From Parvibaculum sp045863935 (GTDB lineage: Bacteria; Pseudomonadota; Alphaproteobacteria; Parvibaculales; Parvibaculaceae), in NCBI RefSeq assembly GCF_045863935.1, contig NZ_BTVP01000011.1:23415-87414 (forward strand): 64,000 bases of DNA, written 5' to 3'. The notes beneath the pieces are model-generated. The model was not told where the DNA came from and did no database searches. It worked only from the letters and a program-made list of their open reading frames with translations. This document shows positions 42,669-50,254 of this stretch, piece by piece. A program made the position numbers and the translations under genes. Position 1 is the first letter of the stretch; each line of letters opens with the position of its first letter.

Positions 42669-44588
42669 TTATACCTTGAATTTCGTCTCCACATAGTTGA
42701 CGAGCATCGCGACGGATTCATCCACGGGAAGCGCCGAGGTATCGACCACGAGCTCCGGGCTCTCCGGCGCCTCATACGGTGCGGAAATGCCGGTGAAATC
42801 CTTGATTTCACCCGAACGGGCCTTCTTGTAGAGACCCTTCGGATCTCGCGCCTCGCAGGTCGCGACGTCGGCCTTCACAAAAATCTCGTGGAAGTCCTTG
42901 TCGGATGCCTGCCGCGCGCGGTCGCGGTCCGAACGGTAAGGCGAAATGAAGGAGGTGATGACGATCACCCCCGCGCGCGCGAAGAGCGCCGCCACTTCGC
43001 CGACACGGCGGATGTTTTCAGCGCGGTCTTCCGGCGAGAAGCTCAGATTGGCGTTGAGGCCGTGGCGAACGTTATCCCCGTCCAGCACGTAGACGTTATA
43101 TCCCTTGTCGAAGAGCTTTTTCTCCAGCGCCACGGCGACGGTCGACTTGCCGGCGCCGGACAGGCCCGTGAACCAGAGGACGCCGCCCTTATGGCCATTG
43201 CGGAAGATGCGCTGCTCGGCGGTGACGCCATGTTCGACGCGCGTGATATTTGTGGAACGCGACGTGATGAGGCCGCGCTGGTCGGCATAACCTTCCATCG
43301 AAACGATACCGCCACCGGCGATGTCGTACTTGTCGATGAGAACGAAGCGGCCGGTGCGGGGCGCCACGGAAAACTCGTCGAGCGCCAGCATGCGGCGCGC
43401 GCGAATGACGATTTCGGCGACCTGGTTGCGCTCGACCTGATGCGAGGAAGTGTTCGACAGGTCGCTCGTGTCGATGATGCTCTCGATCGACTGAATGGTG
43501 ACCGGCGCCTCGAGCGTACCGAGTTTGATGCGGTAGCTCTTGCCCTTGGTCATCGGCTCCTGCCCGAGCCAGAATATCCGGGCGCGGAAGACGTCCGTCT
43601 CGATCGGCGCTTCCTCGGCATGGCTGATGAGCTCGCCACGTTCGACGAATATCTGCTCATCGAGCGTAATGCCGACGGACTCGCCCGCAATCGCTTCGGT
43701 CGGCGCCTGCTTTCCGGGCACTGTCGACCAGTATTCGATGGATTTGACGCGCGCCTTCTTGTTGGACGGCGAGAACACGATCTCGTCGCCGACGGAGAAG
43801 CGCCCTTCCTCGATGCGGCCCGCGATGATGCGGCGGTGATCGAACTTGTAGACGTCCTGCACGGGGAATCGCAGCGGACGGTCGACCGGGGAGGCGTTCG
43901 GCATGAAGCTGTCGAGCGCCTTCACCACCGTCGGACCCTTGTACCAGGCCATGGCTTCGGACGGCGTCACGATGTTGTCGCCTGCGCGTGCCGACACCGG
44001 GATGACGAAGGTCGGCGTCACACCGATAGAGGTGAGGTAGTCGCGATATTCCTGCTCGATCAGGTCGAACTGATCCTTCTCGTAATTGATCAGGTCCATC
44101 TTGTTGACGGCGACGGCGACTTGCCGGATGCCAAGGAGATGCAGCAGATAGCCGTGACGGCGCGATTGTTCGCGCACGCCCTCGGCGGCATCGATAATGA
44201 GGAGCGCCGCATCGGACTGCGCCGCACCCGTGATCATGTTCTTCAGGAATTCCTTGTGGCCCGGCGCATCGATGATCGTGTAGTCGCGCGCGTCCGTCTT
44301 GAACCAGATCTGGCTCGTATCGATGGTGATGCCCTGGTCGCGCTCCGCCTGCAGCGCGTCCATGAGAAAGGCCCATTCGAAGGGAACGCCGCGGCGCTCG
44401 CACATCGCCTTGATGGACTCGTATTTGCCATCGGGCAGCGAGCCCGTGTCGTGGAACATGCGGCCCACAAGCGTGGACTTGCCATGGTCGACATGGCCGA
44501 CGATGACGATACGCAGCAAGTCGCGCATCGAGGACGGGTTCTGATTCACGGCGGCAAGCCTCACCTTGGCTTCGGATGCTTCGGGCAT
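42669..44588 (-). CDS. cysNC: Bifunctional sulfate adenylyltransferase subunit 1 / APS kinase CysNC
   Basis: Fusion of the GTPase subunit of ATP sulfurylase (CysN, residues 1-435) and APS kinase (CysC, about 440-639), 639 residues, forming PAPS from sulfate via APS. GTPase motifs: GHVDHGKSTLVGRM (G1), DAPGHKEF (G3), NKMDL (G4). The kinase has P-loop GLSGAGKSTVA, DGDNVRHGLN and the FISPYRSDR / FVKADVATCEARDPKGLYKKARSGEIKDFTG segments. The start is the ATG at 44588 with AGGGAGA upstream (an in-frame GTG lies two codons earlier). It follows cysD by 12 bp, the normal order. In rhizobia the same fusion (NodQ-like) can also serve sulfation of surface polysaccharides. Confidence 0.96.
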   Translation of the reverse strand: MPEASEAKVRLAAVNQNPSSMRDLLRIVIVGHVDHGKSTLVGRMFHDTGSLPDGKYESIKAMCERRGVPFEWAFLMDALQAERDQGITIDTSQIWFKTDARDYTIIDAPGHKEFLKNMITGAAQSDAALLIIDAAEGVREQSRRHGYLLHLLGIRQVAVAVNKMDLINYEKDQFDLIEQEYRDYLTSIGVTPTFVIPVSARAGDNIVTPSEAMAWYKGPTVVKALDSFMPNASPVDRPLRFPVQDVYKFDHRRIIAGRIEEGRFSVGDEIVFSPSNKKARVKSIEYWSTVPGKQAPTEAIAGESVGITLDEQIFVERGELISHAEEAPIETDVFRARIFWLGQEPMTKGKSYRIKLGTLEAPVTIQSIESIIDTSDLSNTSSHQVERNQVAEIVIRARRMLALDEFSVAPRTGRFVLIDKYDIAGGGIVSMEGYADQRGLITSRSTNITRVEHGVTAEQRIFRNGHKGGVLWFTGLSGAGKSTVAVALEKKLFDKGYNVYVLDGDNVRHGLNANLSFSPEDRAENIRRVGEVAALFARAGVIVITSFISPYRSDRDRARQASDKDFHEIFVKADVATCEARDPKGLYKKARSGEIKDFTGISAPYEAPESPELVVDTSALPVDESVAMLVNYVETKFKV

Positions 44589-44600
44589 ATGCACTCTCCC

Positions 44601-45395
44601 TTACAGATAGCCGTCGGCGCGAAGACGCTCGAAAGCGTCTTCCGACTCGTGGTCCATGGCGCGGCCGGAACGCTCGGAGATCCTTGTCGTCCGAAGTTCT
44701 TCGATGATTTCCTCGATGGTGGTCGCGGTGCTCGCCACCGGGGAAGTGATGTCTTTGTCGCCAAGCGAACGGAAACGCTTGCCGTCCTTGGCGAAATAAA
44801 GCGGGATCGTCGGGATCTGTTCACGCAGCGTGTAGAGCCAGATGTCGATTTCCGTCCAGTGCAGCAGCGGGTGCACGCGAATATGCGTCCCCGGAGGGAA
44901 GTCCGTCTTGAACTGGTCCCAGAATTCGGGCGGCTGGTCCTTGAAGTCCCACTGGCCGGTCGCGCCGCGCGGGCTGAAGACGCGCTCCTTGGCGCGGGTC
45001 GCTTCTTCGTCGCGGCGGATGCCGGCGAAGAGCGCGTTGAACTTGTGCTTCTCGATGGCCTTCTTGAGACCTGCGGTCTTGCGCGCCGCGGAACGGGCAG
45101 CCGGCGGCAGCGTATCGTCGATCTCCTCAATCGGCGGGCAGAGCTCGCGGATGAAGTTCAGGTTCCACTCCGCCGCATAGCGGTCGCGGAACTCGTACAT
45201 TTCCGGAAACTTCTTTTCCGTGTCGACATGCATGACCGGAAAGGGAACGTGGCCGAAGAATGCCTTCCGTGCGAGCCAGATCATGACGTTGGAGTCCTTC
45301 CCCAACGACCACAGCATCGCGATATTCTCGATCCGGTTGAACGCTTCGCGGAAGATGAAAATGCTCTGGCTTTCGAGCTGATCGAGACGATCCAT
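44601..45395 (-). CDS. cysD: Sulfate adenylyltransferase subunit 2 CysD
   Basis: Catalytic ATP-sulfurylase subunit of 264 residues, PP-loop pyrophosphatase fold. The PP-loop is MLWSLGKDSNVMIWLARKAF, followed by PFPVMHVDTEKKFPEMYEFRDRYA and the GIRRDEEATRAKERVFSPRG block for APS binding; DIWLYTLREQIP precedes the C-terminus. The family is about 300 residues and this version is slightly shorter at the C-terminus. The ATG at 45395 has AGGAAGG. It heads the cysD-cysNC operon; 171 bp separate it from the next gene upstream, and that gap should hold the promoter, though I see no clear CysB-type site. Confidence 0.95.
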   Translation of the reverse strand: MDRLDQLESQSIFIFREAFNRIENIAMLWSLGKDSNVMIWLARKAFFGHVPFPVMHVDTEKKFPEMYEFRDRYAAEWNLNFIRELCPPIEEIDDTLPPAARSAARKTAGLKKAIEKHKFNALFAGIRRDEEATRAKERVFSPRGATGQWDFKDQPPEFWDQFKTDFPPGTHIRVHPLLHWTEIDIWLYTLREQIPTIPLYFAKDGKRFRSLGDKDITSPVASTATTIEEIIEELRTTRISERSGRAMDHESEDAFERLRADGYL

Positions 45396-45566
45396 GACTG
45401 CCTTCCTGCCCGGCAACGCACCGCGCCGCCGCCACAAACCACATGAAAAAACAGAGGTTAAATACCAAACCCCGTTGTGGTCTGTGATTTAATCTCCCGT
45501 GCGAGGCATTGCAAGTGCGAATTGGGCCGGAAAGATGATGCATTCAGCCAGTTCGGCGAGAAAATT

Positions 45567-45887
45567 CTATCGCCCTGCCTTTCGCTCCACCGGCTGGCCG
45601 CAACGCGCAGCAGGAACATGCCGGTCGGCCGTGCGCCGGACGGGACGCGCCCGCGCAACCGCAGGCATGACGCGGCCGCTCCGGCTTATAGCCTTCCCTT
45701 CCAGCTTGCGCATCAGCGCCTCAAAGCGCGCCTTCATTTCGCGCTCGCTGCGAGCCTCTTCCATTTCCCGCTGGTTCCGGCGGCTGCTGGCAATCAGCGC
45801 GGTGAGCATCACAAACAGAAGGATCAGCCCCCCAATCGTAACCTGGGTCTCCAGGGACATATTCCCGAGGAGTTCAGCAACCGACAT
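45567..45887 (-). CDS. Small single-pass membrane protein (hypothetical)
   Basis: Candidate protein of 106 residues. Residues 12-32 form a membrane helix (TQVTIGGLILLFVMLTALIA), followed by a highly charged helix (RRNQREMEEARSEREMKARFEALMRKLEG) likely to form a coiled coil, and a basic Arg/Ala-rich tail. The start ATG 45887 has GGGGAA upstream; an earlier in-frame ATG at 45899 is possible. I do not recognise the family. It is upstream of cysD on the same strand (171 bp). The charged tail after residue 65 is low-complexity and could be partly spurious. Confidence 0.5.
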   Translation of the reverse strand: MSVAELLGNMSLETQVTIGGLILLFVMLTALIASSRRNQREMEEARSEREMKARFEALMRKLEGKAISRSGRVMPAVARARPVRRTADRHVPAARCGQPVERKAGR

Positions 45888-46152
45888 GTCGTTCCCCATC
45901 AAAATCATCCAGCGCGGTCCTCGCGCCCCCAAGGCCGGACTCTATGCAGATTTCGGGCCTTTTCCAGTGTATTGGCGCCTCAAAGGGCAAGGAATGAGGG
46001 GGCGGAGGAAGGGCGATTACTTTGCAGGCAATTGGCGACAATTTGGGCAACCGCCTTCGAAATTTAGCGGGTGAGGAGCGGCTTTCGCCAGGCGGCATGC
46101 TTGTGTATGTAGGCCTCACGATTGACGCCGACAGACCAATGGGATTGATGCA

Positions 46153-46797
46153 ATGGACGACGCCATCGACAGCTTGATTGCCGGTTACCGCGCCTTCCGC
46201 AAAGGCCAGTACCGCCAGAATGAGGAACGATATCAGGCACTTGCCGCACGACGCCAGAAACCCAAGGCGCTCGTGATCGCCTGCTGCGACAGCCGCACGG
46301 ACCCGGCGATGGTGTTCCAGTCGGACCCCGGCGAGCTCTTCGTGGTGCGCAACGTGGCCAACCTGGTGCCACCCTACGAGCCAGACAGCCACTATCACGG
46401 CACCAGCGCGGCGCTGGAATTTGGCGTCAAGTCATTGGGAATCAAGGATGTAATCGTCATGGGCCACGCCGGATGCGGCGGCATCGAGGCGCTCCATGAC
46501 GGCGCCAGGGGCACGCCGCCGCCGGGCGACTTCGTGCCGAACTGGATCTCGCTCGCGGGCGACGTCGCCGCCCAAGTCATTGAAAAACATGGCGATCTTG
46601 ACCGTCCGTCGACGCTGCGCCTGATGGAACAGCAGGCCGTCGTCGCCTCGCTCGACCGGCTGCGCACCTTCCCCTTCATCGCCGAGCGCGAACGCAGCGG
46701 CGAGCTGAAGCTCCACGGCTGGTTCTACGGGATCGGCACCGGAATCCTGTCGGTTTACGATGCCGACAGGGAGCAGTTCGTCGACGTGATCGAGTAA
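46153..46797 (+). CDS. Beta-class carbonic anhydrase
   Basis: Zinc enzyme of 214 residues interconverting CO2 and bicarbonate. Zinc ligands are Cys44 (in IACCDSRTDP), His105 and Cys108 (in MGHAGCGGIEAL), and the catalytic Asp46/Arg48 dyad is present. DPGELFVVRNVANLVPPY is the usual substrate-channel segment, and the C-terminal LHGWFYGIGTGILSVYDAD is typical. There is no signal peptide, so it is cytoplasmic. The start at 46153 has weak purines upstream. It stands alone; a perfect hairpin lies 106 bp downstream before the convergent HTH gene. Confidence 0.95.
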   Translation: MDDAIDSLIAGYRAFRKGQYRQNEERYQALAARRQKPKALVIACCDSRTDPAMVFQSDPGELFVVRNVANLVPPYEPDSHYHGTSAALEFGVKSLGIKDVIVMGHAGCGGIEALHDGARGTPPPGDFVPNWISLAGDVAAQVIEKHGDLDRPSTLRLMEQQAVVASLDRLRTFPFIAERERSGELKLHGWFYGIGTGILSVYDADREQFVDVIE

Positions 46798-46902
46798 AAG
46801 TCAGGTGCGACTGTCACAATTCGCGCCCCCGGTTTTCCGCCATCGTTTCGGAACCGGAAGTCACTGTCATCGTAATGCAATGAAAACGTCACAAATCGCA
46901 GC

Positions 46903-46926
46903 GTTATCCCCGCTTGGGGGGATAAC
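46903..46926. terminator. Perfect 9-bp hairpin between convergent genes
   Basis: GTTATCCCC at 46903-46911 pairs perfectly with GGGGATAAC at 46918-46926 around a 6-nt loop. It sits between the carbonic anhydrase and HTH/SH3 stop codons. No T-run follows on either strand, so it may block exonucleases or end both transcripts without being a classical terminator. Confidence 0.45.
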
Positions 46927-46950
46927 CCGATCCGGCAGACGACGCGGATA

Positions 46951-47916
46951 TCAGGAGCAGCTCGCCGGCACCTCGCCGCGCACATAGTCGCGGAAGACCC
47001 AGCCGCTCGTCCCGTCCTGGCGCGTCACTTCACGCCAGTAATTCGTGCTGTCCTGACCGAGAAGCCCGATCCGCTCGCAAGCCTCGAGCACGCCCACGAC
47101 CTTGCCCGCATTGTCCGGCCTGGAGCGGATATAGACGCTGCCGGCCGCAAAATGCGGATCGGCGAAGGGCGCGGCCTCCGTTTCGGGAGCGGCCGCGGGC
47201 GCCGGGTCCGCGGCTGCGACGGATACTCCGGACACGGATCGATCTTCAGCCGCAACAACCGCGTCCTGCGGCGATGAGACCTGGGCAGAGCGGTGTTCTG
47301 CAACGAATGATGTTTCGGATTCCTGCGTGAAGGACGCCTGCTGCACGGTGGCGGGCGCCTCGGCGCGCGGTGTGCGGGAAACCATTTCCGTCAGCAAGGG
47401 AGCGGTGGTGTCCGCCTGCGCGGAGGGAAGAAGCACATTGCCGGCGGCGGGTGTCTTCACGGCGCGCGGCGCAGAAGCCGCTGCGAGAGCGGCCTTTTCC
47501 GCTTCGAAGGATGCGACGGCGACCTCGCCGGGCGGCGGCCCCAAATCGATGACGAGCAGCGCCGCGAGCGCGAGACCGAGCACCGCCCCGCCCGCAACCC
47601 AGGCGATCCGCCTGTACGAAACCATGGTCCAGGGAAGTTCCGGTTCGGAATAATCGACCTGCCCGATCGTCTCATGCACTTCTTCGCCGAGACGCGACAG
47701 CGGCCGTTCGACATCGACGTCGAGATATTTCGCATAGGCGCGCGTGAAGCCGACCGTCTGCGGCAGTGCCGGCAGAAGCTCGAACTGGGCAGCCTCGATC
47801 GCCTGCAGATAGATGGGCCTGATGCGGATCGCATCCGCAATATCCTTCAGCGTCAGTCCCGCCGCCTGACGGGCCTCGCGAAGCGTCTGGCCGATTTCCT
47901 CTTTATGCCCTGTCAT
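46951..47916 (-). CDS. RodZ-like HTH membrane protein with C-terminal SH3 domain
   Basis: Protein of 321 residues. Residues 6-75 are a RodZ-type Xre/HTH_25 domain (IGQTLREARQAAGLTLKDIADAIRIRPIYLQAIE, ALPQTVGFTRAYAKYLD). One membrane helix follows at about 103-124, then an Ala/Pro/Thr-rich periplasmic linker and, instead of the RodZ DUF4115 domain, a bacterial SH3 domain (about 245-321: GSVYIRSRPDNAGKVVGVLEACERIGLLGQ, YWREVTRQDGTSGWVFRDYV). SH3 domains bind cell-wall material, so it may link the cytoskeleton and cell wall like RodZ. The chosen start, ATG 47916, lies 24 bp inside the longest frame. Confidence 0.82.
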   Translation of the reverse strand: MTGHKEEIGQTLREARQAAGLTLKDIADAIRIRPIYLQAIEAAQFELLPALPQTVGFTRAYAKYLDVDVERPLSRLGEEVHETIGQVDYSEPELPWTMVSYRRIAWVAGGAVLGLALAALLVIDLGPPPGEVAVASFEAEKAALAAASAPRAVKTPAAGNVLLPSAQADTTAPLLTEMVSRTPRAEAPATVQQASFTQESETSFVAEHRSAQVSSPQDAVVAAEDRSVSGVSVAAADPAPAAAPETEAAPFADPHFAAGSVYIRSRPDNAGKVVGVLEACERIGLLGQDSTNYWREVTRQDGTSGWVFRDYVRGEVPASCS

Positions 47917-48134
47917 CCGGTATTCCCGCCGTGCCGACATTCGCAAGGGAGGCTAGCCCGACAGCGTTAACAAGAGTGTACGATTTTGTCTCGTTTCACT
48001 TGATACACACGGAAATTGACGCCGATATGTCGTCTTTCGCCCTGCTCCACCGGCGCGTCTAGAGGGCTTGGCTCCTTGCGGCGCAACATATAGATGAGAA
48101 GCTGAAACATGACGGGCGACAGGGGAACAGCGGC

Positions 48135-48878
48135 GTGACGGCGGAAGACTTCTTGCTGGGGTTGCTGATCTTCGCCGCCTCCATCCTCTATTCGTCGGTC
48201 GGGCATGCCGGTGCGTCGGGTTATCTTGCGGCCATGGCCCTCTTCGGTCTGGCACCGGAGGCGATGCGGCCGACGGCGCTTGGGCTGAACATCATCGTCG
48301 CCTCGATTGCCGTCTACCGCTACAGCCGCGCCGGGCAGAACGACCTGAAGCTCCTCCTGCCCTTCGTCGCCGCCTCGATACCGGCGGCATTCATCGGCGG
48401 CTCCATCGACATTCCACCCGCTTACTATCGTCCGCTCGTGGGCATCGTGCTGCTCTTCTCCGCAGCGCAAATGGCGCGCACGGCACGGCAGGCGGTAGCG
48501 GTCGACGCGACGGCGCACCGCCCGCCGCTCCCCGCCTCCATAGCGGCGGGCGGCGCACTCGGCCTGCTGGCAGGGCTCACCGGCACGGGCGGCGGCATCT
48601 TCCTGAGCCCGCTTCTCCTCTTCATGCGATGGGCACCGACAAGACACGCGTCGGGCATCGCCGCGACCTTCATCCTGCTGAATTCGATTTCGGGTCTCGC
48701 CGGGACGAGCTTTTCGACCGCGGTGCTTCCCGCCGCGCTTCCCATATGGGGTGTGGCCGTTCTCGCCGGCGGCCTCATCGGCACGCAACTCGGCACGCGC
48801 CTGCTCCCCGTGCCCGGCATTCGCTATGCGCTTGCCGCCGTGCTCGTCGTCGCGGGCGCGAAGATGATCTTCACGTGA
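48135..48878 (+). CDS. TSUP (TauE/SafE) family permease
   Basis: Inner-membrane permease of 247 residues with seven to eight helices, TauE/SafE family, which exports sulfite, sulfoacetate or related C2 sulfur anions. Two internal repeats each contain the family Gly-rich motif: SSVGHAGASGYLAAMALFGL and GLLAGLTGTGGGIFLSPLLL. The C-terminus ends GTRLLPVPGIRYALAAVLVVAGAKMI. The start is GTG at 48135 with AGGGGAA upstream. It is divergent from the RodZ-like gene and convergent with the DUF1993 gene. Sulfur-anion transport would fit the cysD-cysNC genes 3 kb away, but the substrate is not proven. Confidence 0.87.
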   Translation: MTAEDFLLGLLIFAASILYSSVGHAGASGYLAAMALFGLAPEAMRPTALGLNIIVASIAVYRYSRAGQNDLKLLLPFVAASIPAAFIGGSIDIPPAYYRPLVGIVLLFSAAQMARTARQAVAVDATAHRPPLPASIAAGGALGLLAGLTGTGGGIFLSPLLLFMRWAPTRHASGIAATFILLNSISGLAGTSFSTAVLPAALPIWGVAVLAGGLIGTQLGTRLLPVPGIRYALAAVLVVAGAKMIFT

Positions 48879-48905
48879 GGGCGTGAGGGATCAGCCGGGC
48901 GGATT

Positions 48906-48920
48906 GGACGGCATCCGTCC
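48906..48920. other. Hairpin between convergent TSUP and DUF1993 genes
   Basis: GGACGG (48906-48911) and CCGTCC (48915-48920) form a 6-bp perfect stem around a 3-nt loop in the 55-bp gap between two stop codons. It could serve as a shared 3'-end structure; there is no T-run. Confidence 0.35.
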
Positions 48921-48933
48921 TCCGTTCGAAACG

Positions 48934-49455
48934 TCACATCTTCATGCGCATCCGGCCGAGGAAATCGACCTTGCCGAGTTTCACGCCGCGTGCGCGCAGG
49001 ATGTCGTAGGCGGTCGTCGCGTGGAAATAGAAGTTCGGGAAGGCGAAGGAGAGCAGGAAGTTCTCCGCCGTGAAGGGAAGCTGGTGCTTGCCGAGATGGA
49101 AGATCACGTCCTTGCCCTCGCAGGCGTTGAGCGCGTCCGGCGTCACCTTTTCGAGGCCCGCCTGCGCGTCGTCGACGAGCTTCTGAAGATCGGCATAGGT
49201 GTAGGTGCCGGGATCCCTGGGCGGCTGCGCCGTGCCGCTCCGGGCGGCCTCGACGGCGCCCAGCGAGTGCTGCGCAATGGATGCGATCTGGAAGCTGAAG
49301 GGCAGCATGTCATCGACGATGCGCGCCTGGACGATCTCGTCCGGGGCGATGCCCTGCTCCTCGCAGAAGGCGGCGCCCTTTTTCAGGAAGCCGGAGACGG
49401 CGCCGAGCGTCTGCAGATAGTTCGGGACGGTGAGATCGTAGAGCGAGAGCGACAT
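48934..49455 (-). CDS. DUF1993 family protein
   Basis: Soluble protein of 173 residues in the DUF1993 family (DinB/YfiT-like four-helix fold); function unknown. Typical blocks are LSLYDLTVPNYLQTLGAVSGFL at the start, ARIVDDMLPFSFQIASIAQHSLGAVEAA in the middle, and FLLSFAFPNFYFHATTAYDILRARGVKLGKVDFLG at the end, with His residues (IAQHS, FYFHA) that could bind a metal as in DinB proteins. The ATG at 49455 has AAGGAAACG and fits the family; nine upstream codons are not supported. It is convergent with the TSUP gene. Upstream lies the repeat-rich gap. Confidence 0.85.
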   Translation of the reverse strand: MSLSLYDLTVPNYLQTLGAVSGFLKKGAAFCEEQGIAPDEIVQARIVDDMLPFSFQIASIAQHSLGAVEAARSGTAQPPRDPGTYTYADLQKLVDDAQAGLEKVTPDALNACEGKDVIFHLGKHQLPFTAENFLLSFAFPNFYFHATTAYDILRARGVKLGKVDFLGRMRMKM

Positions 49456-49550
49456 GGGACGTTTCCTTCGGGTGCGGCGCATTTTCGCGCGCGATTTTGC
49501 GATGGCGGGATGCTGACGCGGCCGGTGGGAAAACTCAACAGAAGAACCTT

Positions 49551-49614
49551 CGCCTCCCCCTTGTGGGGAGGCCGGGAAATTCGTGGATCCCGCGAATTTC
49601 CCGGGTGGGGGGCG
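49551..49614 (+). repeat. Palindromic intergenic repeat, copy 1
   Basis: Two nested hairpins: CCTCCCC/GGGGAGG around cttgt, then a perfect 12-bp stem CCGGGAAATTCG/CGAATTTCCCGG, ending in GTGGGGGG. This is the general layout of alphaproteobacterial CCTCCCC-type intergenic elements. A second copy lies in opposite orientation at 49698-49748. It is in the gap between the DUF1993 gene and tRNA-Lys. Confidence 0.75.
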
Positions 49615-49697
49615 CGGACGGCACCAGAACCAATGAACCCGGATTTCGCTTCCGGCCGAATGCTTCGTTTCAACTGTAGATGGAGTCTTGCGAAGAA

Positions 49698-49748
49698 GCC
49701 CCCCACCCGATCCGCTTCGCGGATCGACCTCCCCGCGAGGGGGAGGTG
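49698..49748 (-). repeat. Palindromic intergenic repeat, copy 2 (inverted)
   Basis: Reading on the minus strand: CACCTCCCCC-TCGC-GGGGAGGTC, then GATCCGC/GCGGATC around gaa, then GGGTGGGGGGC. The order of parts equals copy 1 at 49551-49614 but the inner stem sequence differs, as expected for compensated hairpins. It lies 49 bp from the 3' end of tRNA-Lys. Confidence 0.75.
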
Positions 49749-49796
49749 TTGAAGAGAGGAACGTCGTCCGGTTGGATACCGACAGCGCAAAAAAGG

Positions 49797-49871
49797 TGGT
49801 GAGCCCTGATGGGATCGAACCATCGACCTACTGATTAAAAGTCAGCCGCTCTACCGCTGAGCTAAGGGCCC
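49797..49871 (-). tRNA. tRNA-Lys (anticodon TTT), CCA encoded
   Basis: On the minus strand: acceptor GGGCCCT pairs with AGGGCTC, D stem GCTC/GAGC, anticodon stem GCTGA/TCAGT with loop CTTTTAA giving anticodon TTT (Lys), T arm GATGG-TTCGATC-CCATC, discriminator A, and an encoded CCA. All four stems close with only a G-T pair at position 2-71 and wobble-type ends. It stands alone between repeats. Confidence 0.95.
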
Positions 49872-50032
49872 GCCGGGAAGGCGCGGGAATCCGCGCGCCT
49901 TTCGCTGAGGTGGGCGGAACTTAAGGGGCACGTCCCACGGGGTCAACAGGGGGATTGGGTTTCGGGCAAGGCTTTGTGAGGATTGGGAATTTGCGGGAAC
50001 GAACGCCGCGATTTCCACCGATATCACCCCAT

Positions 50033-50202
50033 CTCGTCTTTGCCGGGCTCGACCCGGCAATCCAGAAGGCGCGGAACGCGCCGTCCTCTTCATAAAAACT
50101 CGTCCGAAGCTTTTCGGGTGGGGTCGTCGTCCAGCTCTTGCGAAGAGAGACGCCGCCTGCAGCGGCTTCTGGACCCGCGGGTCAAGCCCGCGGGTGACGA
50201 TG
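50033..50202. repeat. 170-bp element with inverted palindromic ends
   Basis: The left end has CGTCTTTGCCGGG-ctcg-ACCCGGCAATCCAGAAG; the right end is its inverted counterpart, CTTCTGGACCCGCGGGT-caa-GCCCGCGGGTGACG. Each end is itself a hairpin and the two ends face each other across about 100 bp without an ORF. The form matches the small non-autonomous palindromic elements (RPE/MITE-like) common in alphaproteobacteria. It lies 52 bp after the tgt stop and 161 bp from tRNA-Lys; the stretch 49872-50032 shows nothing else. Confidence 0.65.
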
Positions 50203-50254
50203 CAGGAAAGGAAAAGACGAGTATGTTGAGGCAGCGTCCGCGCCCTCTCCGCAT

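Noticed and set aside
42888..45446. 852-codon plus-strand frame opposite cysNC and cysD
   Set aside because: Shadow of the sulfate-activation genes; it spans two genes and their gap without any family signature.
45996..46076. 26-codon ORF before the carbonic anhydrase gene
   Set aside because: No membrane helix, no clear function or coupling; too short to support.
49500..50254. CRISPR array or insertion sequence in the gene-poor gap
   Set aside because: The repeats are few, palindromic and without regular spacers; no transposase frame is present.
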